Positions 17,041 to 22,525 of a stretch of DNA of 22,525 bases are shown here, in pieces (within the stretch, counting starts at the first letter, position 1; every line of letters starts with the position of its first letter). A program made the translations under genes and the position numbers. The DNA is from Bacteroidota bacterium (GTDB lineage: Bacteria; Bacteroidota; Bacteroidia; J057), in the NCBI GenBank assembly GCA_963169475.1, contig CAUJFT010000214.1:1-22525 (forward strand). Reading direction: 5' to 3'. The notes beneath the pieces are model-generated. The model did not search any database. It saw nothing but the letters and a program-made list of their open reading frames with translations, and was not told the DNA's origin.

Positions 17041-17781
17041 TCAATTTACTCCAAGTAAGAATACCTCAAAAATAAGTTCGGAGTTTTCAGGGATTGAGCC
17101 GACTTTTCTAGCTCCATAACCCAAATCGGGAGGAATCCGAAGTATGGCATGGTCTCCTACTTTTAGCTTGGCTATTCCCTCGTCCCAACCCTTGATGACC
17201 TGCCCTTTCCCTAATGTAAAGTCAAAAGGCGTTCCTCGGTCAAAGGAAGCGTCGAAAACCTGCCCGTTTTTTAGATAGCCTCTATAATGGACAGTAACTT
17301 TTTTACCCGCTTCAGCAGCCTTTCCTCCTCCAGAGCGGAGTAGTTGAAATCCTAGACCGGAAGCGGTCTTTTCGTTGGCAAATTGTGTAAGTTCGGCTTC
17401 GGTACGTTTAGTTTCGGTGATTTTTTTAATGATACCTTCGGTTTGGGCTGTATTCCACCCCGATAGGGCAGATTGTATAAAAAGTATATCTGTTGCGGAT
17501 AGTTTAAGGCTTTTATTTTTAGCAATTTCTATCAATAGGTCTTCACCAGAAACCCCCTTAGGGGTTGTGATTTGTTTGTATTTTTTCCCATTGACCGCTT
17601 TAAAATAAAATATCTCACTTCCGTCTTGAAATTGGGCGCAAGCTCCCGGAAATTTTGGGTTCTCTGCACAAAAATCTTTTTTAAAGCCTGGTATCTCCTC
17701 ACACTTGGAGGCAGTCTGGGCAAAACCGAATACCCCTGATAGTAATACTAAAATTAACAATAACGAAGTCTTTTGATTCAT
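17041..17781 (-). CDS. Exported FKBP-type peptidyl-prolyl cis-trans isomerase
   Basis: A 246-residue periplasmic folding helper that isomerises Xaa-Pro bonds. Residues 1-22 are a signal peptide (cleavage near FAQ). Residues about 23-145 form an extra domain with three cysteines close together (Cys27, Cys38, Cys48) and a helical part; this is not the usual FkpA/Mip dimerisation domain that I would recognise. Residues about 150-246 are a complete FKBP domain. Conserved pocket residues are seen in VHYRGYL, FDASFDRG, VIKGWDEG, YGARKVGSIP and the closing LIFEVFLLGV. It lies between ilvE and the small exported-protein gene, all on the minus strand, with gaps of 138 and 82 bases, so each may be transcribed separately. 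The fold call is firm; client proteins are unknown. Confidence 0.93.
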   Translation of the reverse strand: MNQKTSLLLILVLLSGVFGFAQTASKCEEIPGFKKDFCAENPKFPGACAQFQDGSEIFYFKAVNGKKYKQITTPKGVSGEDLLIEIAKNKSLKLSATDILFIQSALSGWNTAQTEGIIKKITETKRTEAELTQFANEKTASGLGFQLLRSGGGKAAEAGKKVTVHYRGYLKNGQVFDASFDRGTPFDFTLGKGQVIKGWDEGIAKLKVGDHAILRIPPDLGYGARKVGSIPENSELIFEVFLLGVN

Positions 17782-17831
17782 AATAACGCTGTATTTGAAT
17801 TACACAAAAATTCAACAATTTATGTGTAGTA

Positions 17832-17839
17832 CAAAATTA
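17832..17839 (-). promoter_or_regulatory. Candidate -7 element (TAATTTTG) for the FKBP gene
   Basis: The minus strand reads TAATTTTG, an exact TAnnTTTG match identical to the one before uvrA. It ends 50 bases before the ATG at 17779-17781. No -33 TTG is found at the normal spacing. Confidence 0.42.
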
Positions 17840-17863
17840 GGTCTGTTTTTGTTTTGTGAATCG

Positions 17864-18217
17864 TTAAGAAGGGCTGTAGAAATTACTTTTTTCTTCCTTA
17901 CCCTTAAATCGAACAAGGATGTTATATTTTTCATTTTTTGTCATAGGCTCTGTCGGAATTTTGAACAGATATTGCCCTTTTTTATTCCTTAGCTGTCCTT
18001 TAATCCAGATTTTTTGCCCTTTGGTGTCTATTAGGTGTAGCTCTACATAGCCTGCTACATTAATATCATAATTAACTTCTACAAAATTTCCGTTAGCCGA
18101 AATACTCCCTAAATAGAGGCGTGGCTCTTCATAATAATCTGAAACTTGTGCTTGGGCGCAAGTAAACCCGGTTATTATGCCGGTACACAAAAGAAAAAAT
18201 AAAATAAAATTTTTCAT
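17864..18217 (-). CDS. Small exported protein of unknown function
   Basis: A 117-residue product with a clear N-terminal signal peptide (hydrophobic residues 4-20, likely cleavage after AQA at about residue 24). The mature part, about 93 residues, alternates short beta-strands, for example FVEVNYDINVAGYVELHLID and KYNILVRFKG. This suggests one Ig-like or Fn3-like beta-sandwich rather than an enzyme. There is no cysteine in the mature part and no membrane anchor. Phrases such as 'VELHLIDTKGQKIWIKGQ' resemble the strand pattern of Bacteroidota sorting or envelope beta-domains, but I cannot name a family. It lies 82 bases upstream of the FKBP gene on the same strand and may share its transcription. 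Confidence 0.75.
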   Translation of the reverse strand: MKNFILFFLLCTGIITGFTCAQAQVSDYYEEPRLYLGSISANGNFVEVNYDINVAGYVELHLIDTKGQKIWIKGQLRNKKGQYLFKIPTEPMTKNEKYNILVRFKGKEEKSNFYSPS

Positions 18218-18239
18218 AAAAATTAGCTTAATATATCTA

Positions 18240-18247
18240 CAAAGTTA
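18240..18247 (-). promoter_or_regulatory. Weak candidate -7 element (TAACTTTG)
   Basis: The minus strand reads TAACTTTG, an exact TAnnTTTG match, but it ends only 22 bases before the start codon of the small exported protein and has no -33 partner. The short leader is unlike the other genes here. Confidence 0.27.
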
Positions 18248-18326
18248 TTTTTCAGTAAGTACTGATTTGAAATTAATTTATAATATTATTTTTAGTTAAA
18301 AATATGATAAACAATTATTTATGAAG

Positions 18327-18357
18327 ACTAAGAACTTATCATTAAAAACTAAGAACT
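18327..18357. repeat. Direct repeat ACTAAGAACT, two copies 21 bases apart
   Basis: ACTAAGAACT occurs at 18327-18336 and again at 18348-18357. The start-to-start distance of 21 bases is about two helical turns, as expected for paired protein-binding sites on one face of DNA. It lies about 110 bases upstream of the small exported-protein start and could also be a chance repeat. Confidence 0.5.
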
Positions 18358-18421
18358 ACTTACATCGTATATCTTATCTGTAGCACTCGTTCTTTAGCGG
18401 ACAAATATCCGATTTTTATTT

Positions 18422-18739
18422 TTATTTTTTCAGAAAAGAGGAGATTCTCCATTTTTTTACCCATATTTTTAGGTTTTCCAAGTTAGCAATTGTTGTGGCT
18501 TCGTGCGTTTGAACCAGAACCTCTGCTTCTGGGTACCGTTTCTTATTACAGTTGTTCCCGAAAATGACAAACCACCCGAAAAGACAGGGAGCAAGAATAG
18601 AGTAAAGGATACCTTTAAACCTCTCTCCAACCAAGGCGAATGCCGAATATATAATATAACGGGAGAGAAGCCCTATATGGTCTATCCAAAGGTTTTTTTT
18701 AGTAAAAAGATATTTTAGGCATAAAAACTCACTATACAC
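18422..18739 (-). CDS. Doubtful small membrane protein ORF
   Basis: A 105-codon minus-strand frame. One strong hydrophobic segment (GILYSILAPCLFGWFVIFG, about residues 43-61) is followed by a basic, then mixed-charge helical tail ending WVKKWRISSFLKK. It resembles no family I know. Its start overlaps the 3' end of the next upstream frame by 25 bases in a different reading frame. That fits translational coupling, a frameshifted gene or non-coding DNA. No promoter element of the local type precedes it. Low confidence. Confidence 0.25.
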   Translation of the reverse strand: MYSEFLCLKYLFTKKNLWIDHIGLLSRYIIYSAFALVGERFKGILYSILAPCLFGWFVIFGNNCNKKRYPEAEVLVQTHEATTIANLENLKIWVKKWRISSFLKK

Positions 18740-18921
18740 ATATCTAAGGCGGCGCCAAGGGTATCCAATTGTGTTTCGTTTTCAAATTTAAGTCTTTCAT
18801 TCACTACGGTTACATACGATACAAGGTTTGCCAAATTCTGATTATTTTGGGAGTTATTTGCCTTTTTGCTTGGAATATTAGATATTTCCATAGGGATATG
18901 CGGTTTACAGCTCCATTTCAC
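18715..18921 (-). CDS. Doubtful short ORF, possibly helical soluble protein
   Basis: A 68-codon minus-strand frame; an internal ATG at 18889-18891 (MEISNIPSKK) is an equally good start and gives 58 residues. The product is rich in Asn, Gln and Leu and looks amphipathic-helical (NQNLANLVSYVTVVNERLKF, then QLDTLGAALDMCIVSFYA). The pattern looks more protein-like than a random frame, but I recognise no family and see no promoter element upstream. It overlaps the next frame by 25 bases. Confidence 0.25.
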   Translation of the reverse strand: MKWSCKPHIPMEISNIPSKKANNSQNNQNLANLVSYVTVVNERLKFENETQLDTLGAALDMCIVSFYA

Positions 18922-19055
18922 TATACAGCCGGGTGTGATGTTTCGCTTTGCTTAACATGACAGAGTAGGGGAGACTTATTGGGTTGTCCTAGTGATTTTT
19001 AACACCTTGCCCTACCGAATATTTTAGGTATATTTTTTATTTAACGGATAATCTA

Positions 19056-19063
19056 TACTTTTG
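19056..19063 (+). promoter_or_regulatory. Candidate -7 element (TACTTTTG) for the GH1 gene
   Basis: TACTTTTG matches TAnnTTTG exactly and ends 47 bases before the ATG at 19111. It is identical to the element before the M1 peptidase gene. The region 19-21 bases upstream is a run of T without TTTG, so the -33 box is not supported. Confidence 0.42.
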
Positions 19064-19110
19064 CCGCTTATCTCAATAAGGATTGGATACGCTAACCAAG
19101 AAGAATAAAT

Positions 19111-20541
19111 ATGAATCGCCGTGAAGCAATAAAAATAACCGGATTGTCTGCCTTGGGAGTTATGTTTTCGCCCCGTCTTGCAGCCCAGAGTTTTTTACCC
19201 ACTGTGCTTAAAAGAGCCGATTTTGGGAAAGATTTTTTGTGGGGAGTGGCTACCGCTGCCTATCAGATTGAGGGGGCATGGAATGAAGACGGAAAGGGTG
19301 CTTCCGTATGGGATACTTTTTCTCATAAAAAGGGTAAAATTAAAAATGGAGAGAACGGGGATACCGCTTGTGATTTTTATCACCGTTATGCCAAAGATAT
19401 TGGGTTGGTTAAAGAAATGGGCTTTAGGGTAAAGCGATTTTCTCTTTCGTGGAGCAGAATTATGCCGGAGGGAACAGGTACAATCAATACAAAAGGGGTT
19501 GATTTTTATCATAAGGTGATAGAGGAGTGTTTGGTACAAGGCATAGAGCCTTGGATTACCCTTTATCATTGGGATTTGCCGCAGGCACTAGAAGATAAAG
19601 GAGGTTGGACAAATCGTGAGGTAATACAATGGTTTTCGGAATATGTAGATTTTTGTACCCGTACTTTTGGGGATAAGGTAAAAAACTGGATGGTACTGAA
19701 TGAACCGGCTGCGTTTACGGCTCTGGGCTACTTATTGGGGATACATGCGCCGGGTAAAAGAGGCTTCAATAAATTTGTGGCGGCGACACATCACGCTACG
19801 CTCTGCCAAGCAGAAGGAGGAAGAATCATTCGAAAAAACGTAAAAAATGCCAATATAGGCTCCACATTTTCTTGTAGTTATGTACAACCCTTTAAAAATA
19901 CAGAACCCCATATCAAAGCCGCTGATAAGATGGACGCATTCCTAAATCGGTTGTTTTTGGAGCCGGCTTTGGGGTTGGGCTATCCTTTTGAAACGGTCCC
20001 TATTCTCCGCAAAATCAAAAAGTTTATTCAAGATGGGGATATGGAAAAGCTGGCTTTTGATTTTGACTTTATTGGTTTACAAAATTATACTCGCAATATT
20101 ACCCGCTTTAATCCTTTTATTCCCGGTATATCCGGACTGGAAGTGCCTGCCAAAAAAAGAAATGTTCCCTATACAGATATGGGTTGGGAGGTTTATCCGG
20201 AGGGAATTTATCATTTGTTGAAGAAATTTGCTGCATACAAAGGGGTAAAAAAAATAATTGTAACTGAAAATGGGGCAGCTTTTCCCGATGCCGTTCAGGA
20301 TAATCAGGTTCAAGATGACCAAAGAATAAAATTTTATCAAAAATATTTGGAAAAAGTACTACAAGCAAAGCACGAAGGAGTTCCCGTTGAGGGCTATTTC
20401 GTTTGGTCGCTCATGGATAACTTTGAATGGGCAGAAGGCTTCCGTCCGCGTTTCGGTTTGGTCTATGTAGATTTTTTAAGCCAGCAAAGAATAATCAAAA
20501 ACTCTGGTTTATGGTTTAAGTCTTTCTTAAACGAATCCTAA
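19111..20541 (+). CDS. GH1 family beta-glucosidase with Tat-like leader
   Basis: A 476-residue retaining beta-glycosidase of glycoside hydrolase family 1, expected to remove terminal beta-linked glucose or related sugars. The barrel starts at about residue 37 (FLWGVATAAYQIEGA). The acid/base is Glu198 in VLNEPAAF and the nucleophile is Glu386 in VTENGAAF. Sugar-binding landmarks are LYHWDLPQAL and the late motif WSLMDNFEWAEGF. About 36 residues precede the barrel. They open with MNRREAIKITG, which has the twin arginines of a Tat signal, then a short hydrophobic stretch and RLAAQ as a likely cleavage site. Most GH1 enzymes lack a leader and are cytoplasmic, so export is notable. A DUF4440 gene follows after 53 bases. 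Catalytic assignment is strong; exact sugar specificity is unknown. Confidence 0.94.
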   Translation: MNRREAIKITGLSALGVMFSPRLAAQSFLPTVLKRADFGKDFLWGVATAAYQIEGAWNEDGKGASVWDTFSHKKGKIKNGENGDTACDFYHRYAKDIGLVKEMGFRVKRFSLSWSRIMPEGTGTINTKGVDFYHKVIEECLVQGIEPWITLYHWDLPQALEDKGGWTNREVIQWFSEYVDFCTRTFGDKVKNWMVLNEPAAFTALGYLLGIHAPGKRGFNKFVAATHHATLCQAEGGRIIRKNVKNANIGSTFSCSYVQPFKNTEPHIKAADKMDAFLNRLFLEPALGLGYPFETVPILRKIKKFIQDGDMEKLAFDFDFIGLQNYTRNITRFNPFIPGISGLEVPAKKRNVPYTDMGWEVYPEGIYHLLKKFAAYKGVKKIIVTENGAAFPDAVQDNQVQDDQRIKFYQKYLEKVLQAKHEGVPVEGYFVWSLMDNFEWAEGFRPRFGLVYVDFLSQQRIIKNSGLWFKSFLNES

Positions 20542-20594
20542 GCCCGGCGAGGATTGTTAATATTTCGGCTGTTTTATACTAATTTAAATATCAA

Positions 20595-21032
20595 ATGATT
20601 ATAAAATTAAAAAGATTATATATACCTCTACTGCTCGTGATAGGTTTAAGGTTAAATGCTCAATCTATATCGGCTACCTCTATTCAGGATTCGGAGCAGG
20701 CGCGGTTTGAGGCGCAGGTTCGTAGAGATACTGCACTATTAAGGTTGCTTATCGATGGTTCTCTTACTTATTATCATTCTAATGGATTAGTTGAGACCAA
20801 AGAGGAATTTATTCAAAGCGTCGGAAATGGTAAAATCCGCTATAATAAGATGTCAAGAACCGGAGAAATAAATATCAGAAAATATGGAAAAACGGCAGTA
20901 GTAACCGGAATCGTTGCAGTGGAGGGGTCGTTAAAGGATAAACCTTTCGATATTTCTCTACGCTATACTTCTGTGTATTTGAAACAAAAGAAATATTGGA
21001 AGTTAATCGCTTGGCAAAGCACAAAATTATAG
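20595..21032 (+). CDS. Exported DUF4440 / NTF2-like protein
   Basis: A 145-residue protein with an N-terminal signal peptide (residues 1-23, ending LNAQ). The rest is one NTF2/SnoaL-like cone-shaped domain of the DUF4440 kind. Typical traits are the early helix, the segment LTYYHSNGLVETKEEFI, the strand IRKYGKTAVVTGIVAVEG and the closing YWKLIAWQSTKL. Such domains may bind small ligands or act as enzymes, but no catalytic pair can be named here. It lies 53 bases after the GH1 gene and may be in the same transcript. It is separated by 119 bases from the M61 peptidase gene, which has its own candidate -7 element. Confidence 0.85.
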   Translation: MIIKLKRLYIPLLLVIGLRLNAQSISATSIQDSEQARFEAQVRRDTALLRLLIDGSLTYYHSNGLVETKEEFIQSVGNGKIRYNKMSRTGEINIRKYGKTAVVTGIVAVEGSLKDKPFDISLRYTSVYLKQKKYWKLIAWQSTKL

Positions 21033-21105
21033 AGAGATTGCATAAAATCAGGGTATTTAATGCAGGCATTCCGAATATGTTTTTTTTAGATTCCGGAATT
21101 TATCC

Positions 21106-21113
21106 TATTTTTG
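21106..21113 (+). promoter_or_regulatory. Candidate -7 element (TATTTTTG) for the M61 peptidase gene
   Basis: TATTTTTG matches TAnnTTTG exactly and ends 38 bases before the ATG at 21152. The bases at the -33 position are a T run without G. A palindrome, ATTCCGGAAT at 21090-21099, lies between the expected boxes and could be an operator or chance. Confidence 0.37.
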
Positions 21114-21151
21114 GCGGCTGAAAACGATTAAGTAACTAAATAGTCTTATAT

Positions 21152-22525
21152 ATGAAAAAAAGTTTATTATTATTATTATTTTCTGCCTTGCAGGGATATT
21201 TGTTTGCCGAATATAACTACACACTCCGGTGGGATAAACCAAACACGCATACCTATTGGATAGAAATGGAGACCGCACCCCAAGGAGAAGCTACTACGGA
21301 GGTGAGAATTGCGACGTGGAGACCCGGAAGGTATATTGCGCAAGATTATGCCGCAGCAGTAGGTAACTTTACTGCTACGGACGAAAAGGGAAATGTTCTA
21401 AAATACATCAAAACGAATAAAAATACATGGAAGATTTCTCACGGGATTATTTCCAAAGTTAGAATTAAGTATTCTTATTTTGCTAATAATGAGGATGCCG
21501 GATCGAGTTTTTATACAGAAGGACAAGCATATTTTAATCCTATTAACTGCTTTATGTATGTACCGGATAGGCTGGAAGAAGAAGTAACTTTAAATGTGCC
21601 TGACCTCCCCAAAGATTGGCAGGTTGCCACCGCTCTTACCCCCACAAGAGACTTTCGTGTCTATAAGGCTTCTTCTTTCCACGAATTTGCCGATTCTCCT
21701 ACCGTTTTTGCAAAAAAAATGAAAAGACTGATGTTTAGAGTAGGGGAGGTTGCCTTTTTTGCGCATTTTCAAGGCGATTTTAAAGGGGGAGCAGAGGTAG
21801 ATTCGGCAATCGTATCTGGATTAAGAAAGGTGGTAGCCGAACAAGGCTCCGTATTTGGCGGATTTCCGTTCAAGTCGTTTCATTTTATATACCGGCTCTT
21901 AGACTTTGACATGCGTCATGCGGTTGAACATGCCAATTCGACCTCTGTAGCACTTCCTGCTAAAGTAACTCAAAGCGTTGCAAACGTAACGGGTGGGATT
22001 CTTAGCATCTCTGCTCATGAGTTTTGGCATGTGTGGAACGTAAAAAGAATCCGCCCCGCAGCACTCTTTCCGTATAGCTATGATTCTGAGCAATATACAG
22101 GGCTACATTGGTTTACAGAAGGCGTAACAGACTACTATTCAGTACTTTCTATGACCCGTTCAGGGGTTATTTCCGAAGCGGACGGGCTTAGAATATTAGG
22201 AAATAATATGCAAAATATTGATAATAATTATGCGTACTCTCAGATTTCTCCGGTTTATTCCAGCTTCGATAGTTGGCTTGGACCTTCGGCTTACGCAAAT
22301 CCTTTTCTTAAAAACTCATTTTACACACTTGGGCAAAGGTTAGGGTTATTAATAGATGTAAGACTAAGAGTGCTTACAGAAGGCAAAAAATCCTTAGATG
22401 ATGTGTTCCGTTATTTATATGAAAATTACTATGAAAAAGAACTTGGGCTTCCAGAGGAAGGGGTTGAAACGGCGTTAGAAGCAGTAAGCGGCATCTCATG
22501 GCATGATTTTTTTGAAAAATATATT
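21152..22525 (+). CDS. M61-family (glycyl aminopeptidase-like) metallopeptidase, C-terminus cut by window edge
   Basis: 458 codons are visible from the ATG at 21152 to the window end with no stop; family members usually have about 550-620 residues and end with a PDZ domain, which would lie beyond the edge. Residues 1-19 are a signal peptide (poly-Leu core, ending LFAE). An N-terminal beta-domain with RIATWRPGRY at about residues 52-61 is typical of M61. The zinc site is His289-Glu290-x-x-His293 within HEFWHVWNVKRIRP, a family hallmark; the third ligand is likely Glu323 in FTEGVTDYY. The reading frame is open and intact. The enzyme probably trims N-terminal residues from peptides in the periplasm. 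It follows the DUF4440 gene by 119 bases. Assignment to M61 is strong. Confidence 0.94.
   Translation, partial: MKKSLLLLLFSALQGYLFAEYNYTLRWDKPNTHTYWIEMETAPQGEATTEVRIATWRPGRYIAQDYAAAVGNFTATDEKGNVLKYIKTNKNTWKISHGIISKVRIKYSYFANNEDAGSSFYTEGQAYFNPINCFMYVPDRLEEEVTLNVPDLPKDWQVATALTPTRDFRVYKASSFHEFADSPTVFAKKMKRLMFRVGEVAFFAHFQGDFKGGAEVDSAIVSGLRKVVAEQGSVFGGFPFKSFHFIYRLLDFDMRHAVEHANSTSVALPAKVTQSVANVTGGILSISAHEFWHVWNVKRIRPAALFPYSYDSEQYTGLHWFTEGVTDYYSVLSMTRSGVISEADGLRILGNNMQNIDNNYAYSQISPVYSSFDSWLGPSAYANPFLKNSFYTLGQRLGLLIDVRLRVLTEGKKSLDDVFRYLYENYYEKELGLPEEGVETALEAVSGISWHDFFEKYI

Larger units (their letters stand above)
18248..19055. other. Long stretch without a confident gene
   Basis: About 800 bases between a minus-strand gene start and the plus-strand GH1 gene. 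18248-18420 is extremely AT-rich and holds a ten-base direct repeat (18327-18357). 18422-18960 has a more coding-like base composition and carries two overlapping short minus-strand frames, listed separately with low confidence. A weak four-pair hairpin (18398-18411) followed by T-rich plus-strand DNA is present, but no plus-strand gene precedes it. No tRNA or transposon ends are visible. Confidence 0.5.

Noticed and set aside
18398..18428. Hairpin CGGA...TCCG followed by T-rich DNA on the plus strand
   Set aside because: The stem has only four pairs and no plus-strand gene lies upstream, so a terminator call is not justified.
18503..18718. Plus-strand frame containing TGEKPY, reminiscent of a zinc-finger linker
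   Set aside because: There are no zinc-finger Cys/His pairs around it; the match is a chance reading antisense to another short frame.
21068..21099. Inverted repeat ATTCCG...CGGAAT around a T run, after the DUF4440 gene
   Set aside because: The T run lies in the loop, not after the stem, so it is not a standard terminator; the second arm is also a palindrome by itself.
1..22525. Defence island, prophage, insertion sequence or biosynthetic cluster
   Set aside because: No transposase, integrase, nuclease-effector, restriction, phage structural or biosynthetic-cluster genes were found, and every long frame was assigned to a housekeeping or envelope protein.

Overview
The window is ordinary chromosomal DNA from a member of the Bacteroidota. 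Three things point there. One secreted protein (12467-15445, minus) ends in a type IX secretion (T9SS) type A sorting domain and carries SprB-like repeats. Several genes are preceded by the Bacteroidota -7 promoter element TAnnTTTG, usually 39-51 bases before the start codon. Start codons lack clear Shine-Dalgarno sequences, and intergenic DNA is very AT-rich. Nothing in the sequence fixes a genus. I see no rRNA, tRNA, insertion sequence, prophage, CRISPR array or defence island.

Layout. 1-536 (minus) is the N-terminal half of chorismate synthase, cut by the window edge. 689-2185 (plus) is a lipoprotein joining a one-haem cytochrome-like domain (CX4CH) to a YVTN-type beta-propeller; a strong terminator follows it. 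3111-5108 and 2241-3107 (minus) form a two-gene unit: a secreted M1 metallopeptidase, then a polytopic membrane protein 3 bases downstream. 5355-8138 (plus) is UvrA, which has lost two zinc cysteines. 12098-8161 (minus) holds alaS, then fdhD 11 bases later, then a small protein of a conserved uncharacterised family. 15445-12467 (minus) is the large T9SS cargo protein, with its own promoter and terminator. 16902-15811 (minus) is the branched-chain aminotransferase IlvE. 17781-17041 is an exported FKBP-type prolyl isomerase and 18217-17864 a small exported protein of unknown role, both minus. 18218-19110 has no confident gene. 19111-22525 (plus) carries a GH1 beta-glucosidase with a Tat-like leader, an exported DUF4440/NTF2-like protein, and an M61 metallopeptidase cut by the right edge.

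How the genes work together. Most are independent housekeeping functions: aromatic amino acid synthesis, nucleotide excision repair, alanyl-tRNA charging, branched-chain amino acid metabolism and molybdo-enzyme maturation. About half the products carry export signals, so envelope proteolysis (M1, M61), periplasmic folding (FKBP), surface display (T9SS cargo) and possibly electron transfer (cytochrome-propeller lipoprotein) are well represented. The gene order does not make one pathway or a recognisable new system. The best leads are the altered zinc module in UvrA, the cytochrome-propeller fusion, the fdhD plus small-protein pair, the M1 peptidase/membrane-protein pair and the unexplained region at 18.2-19.1 kb.
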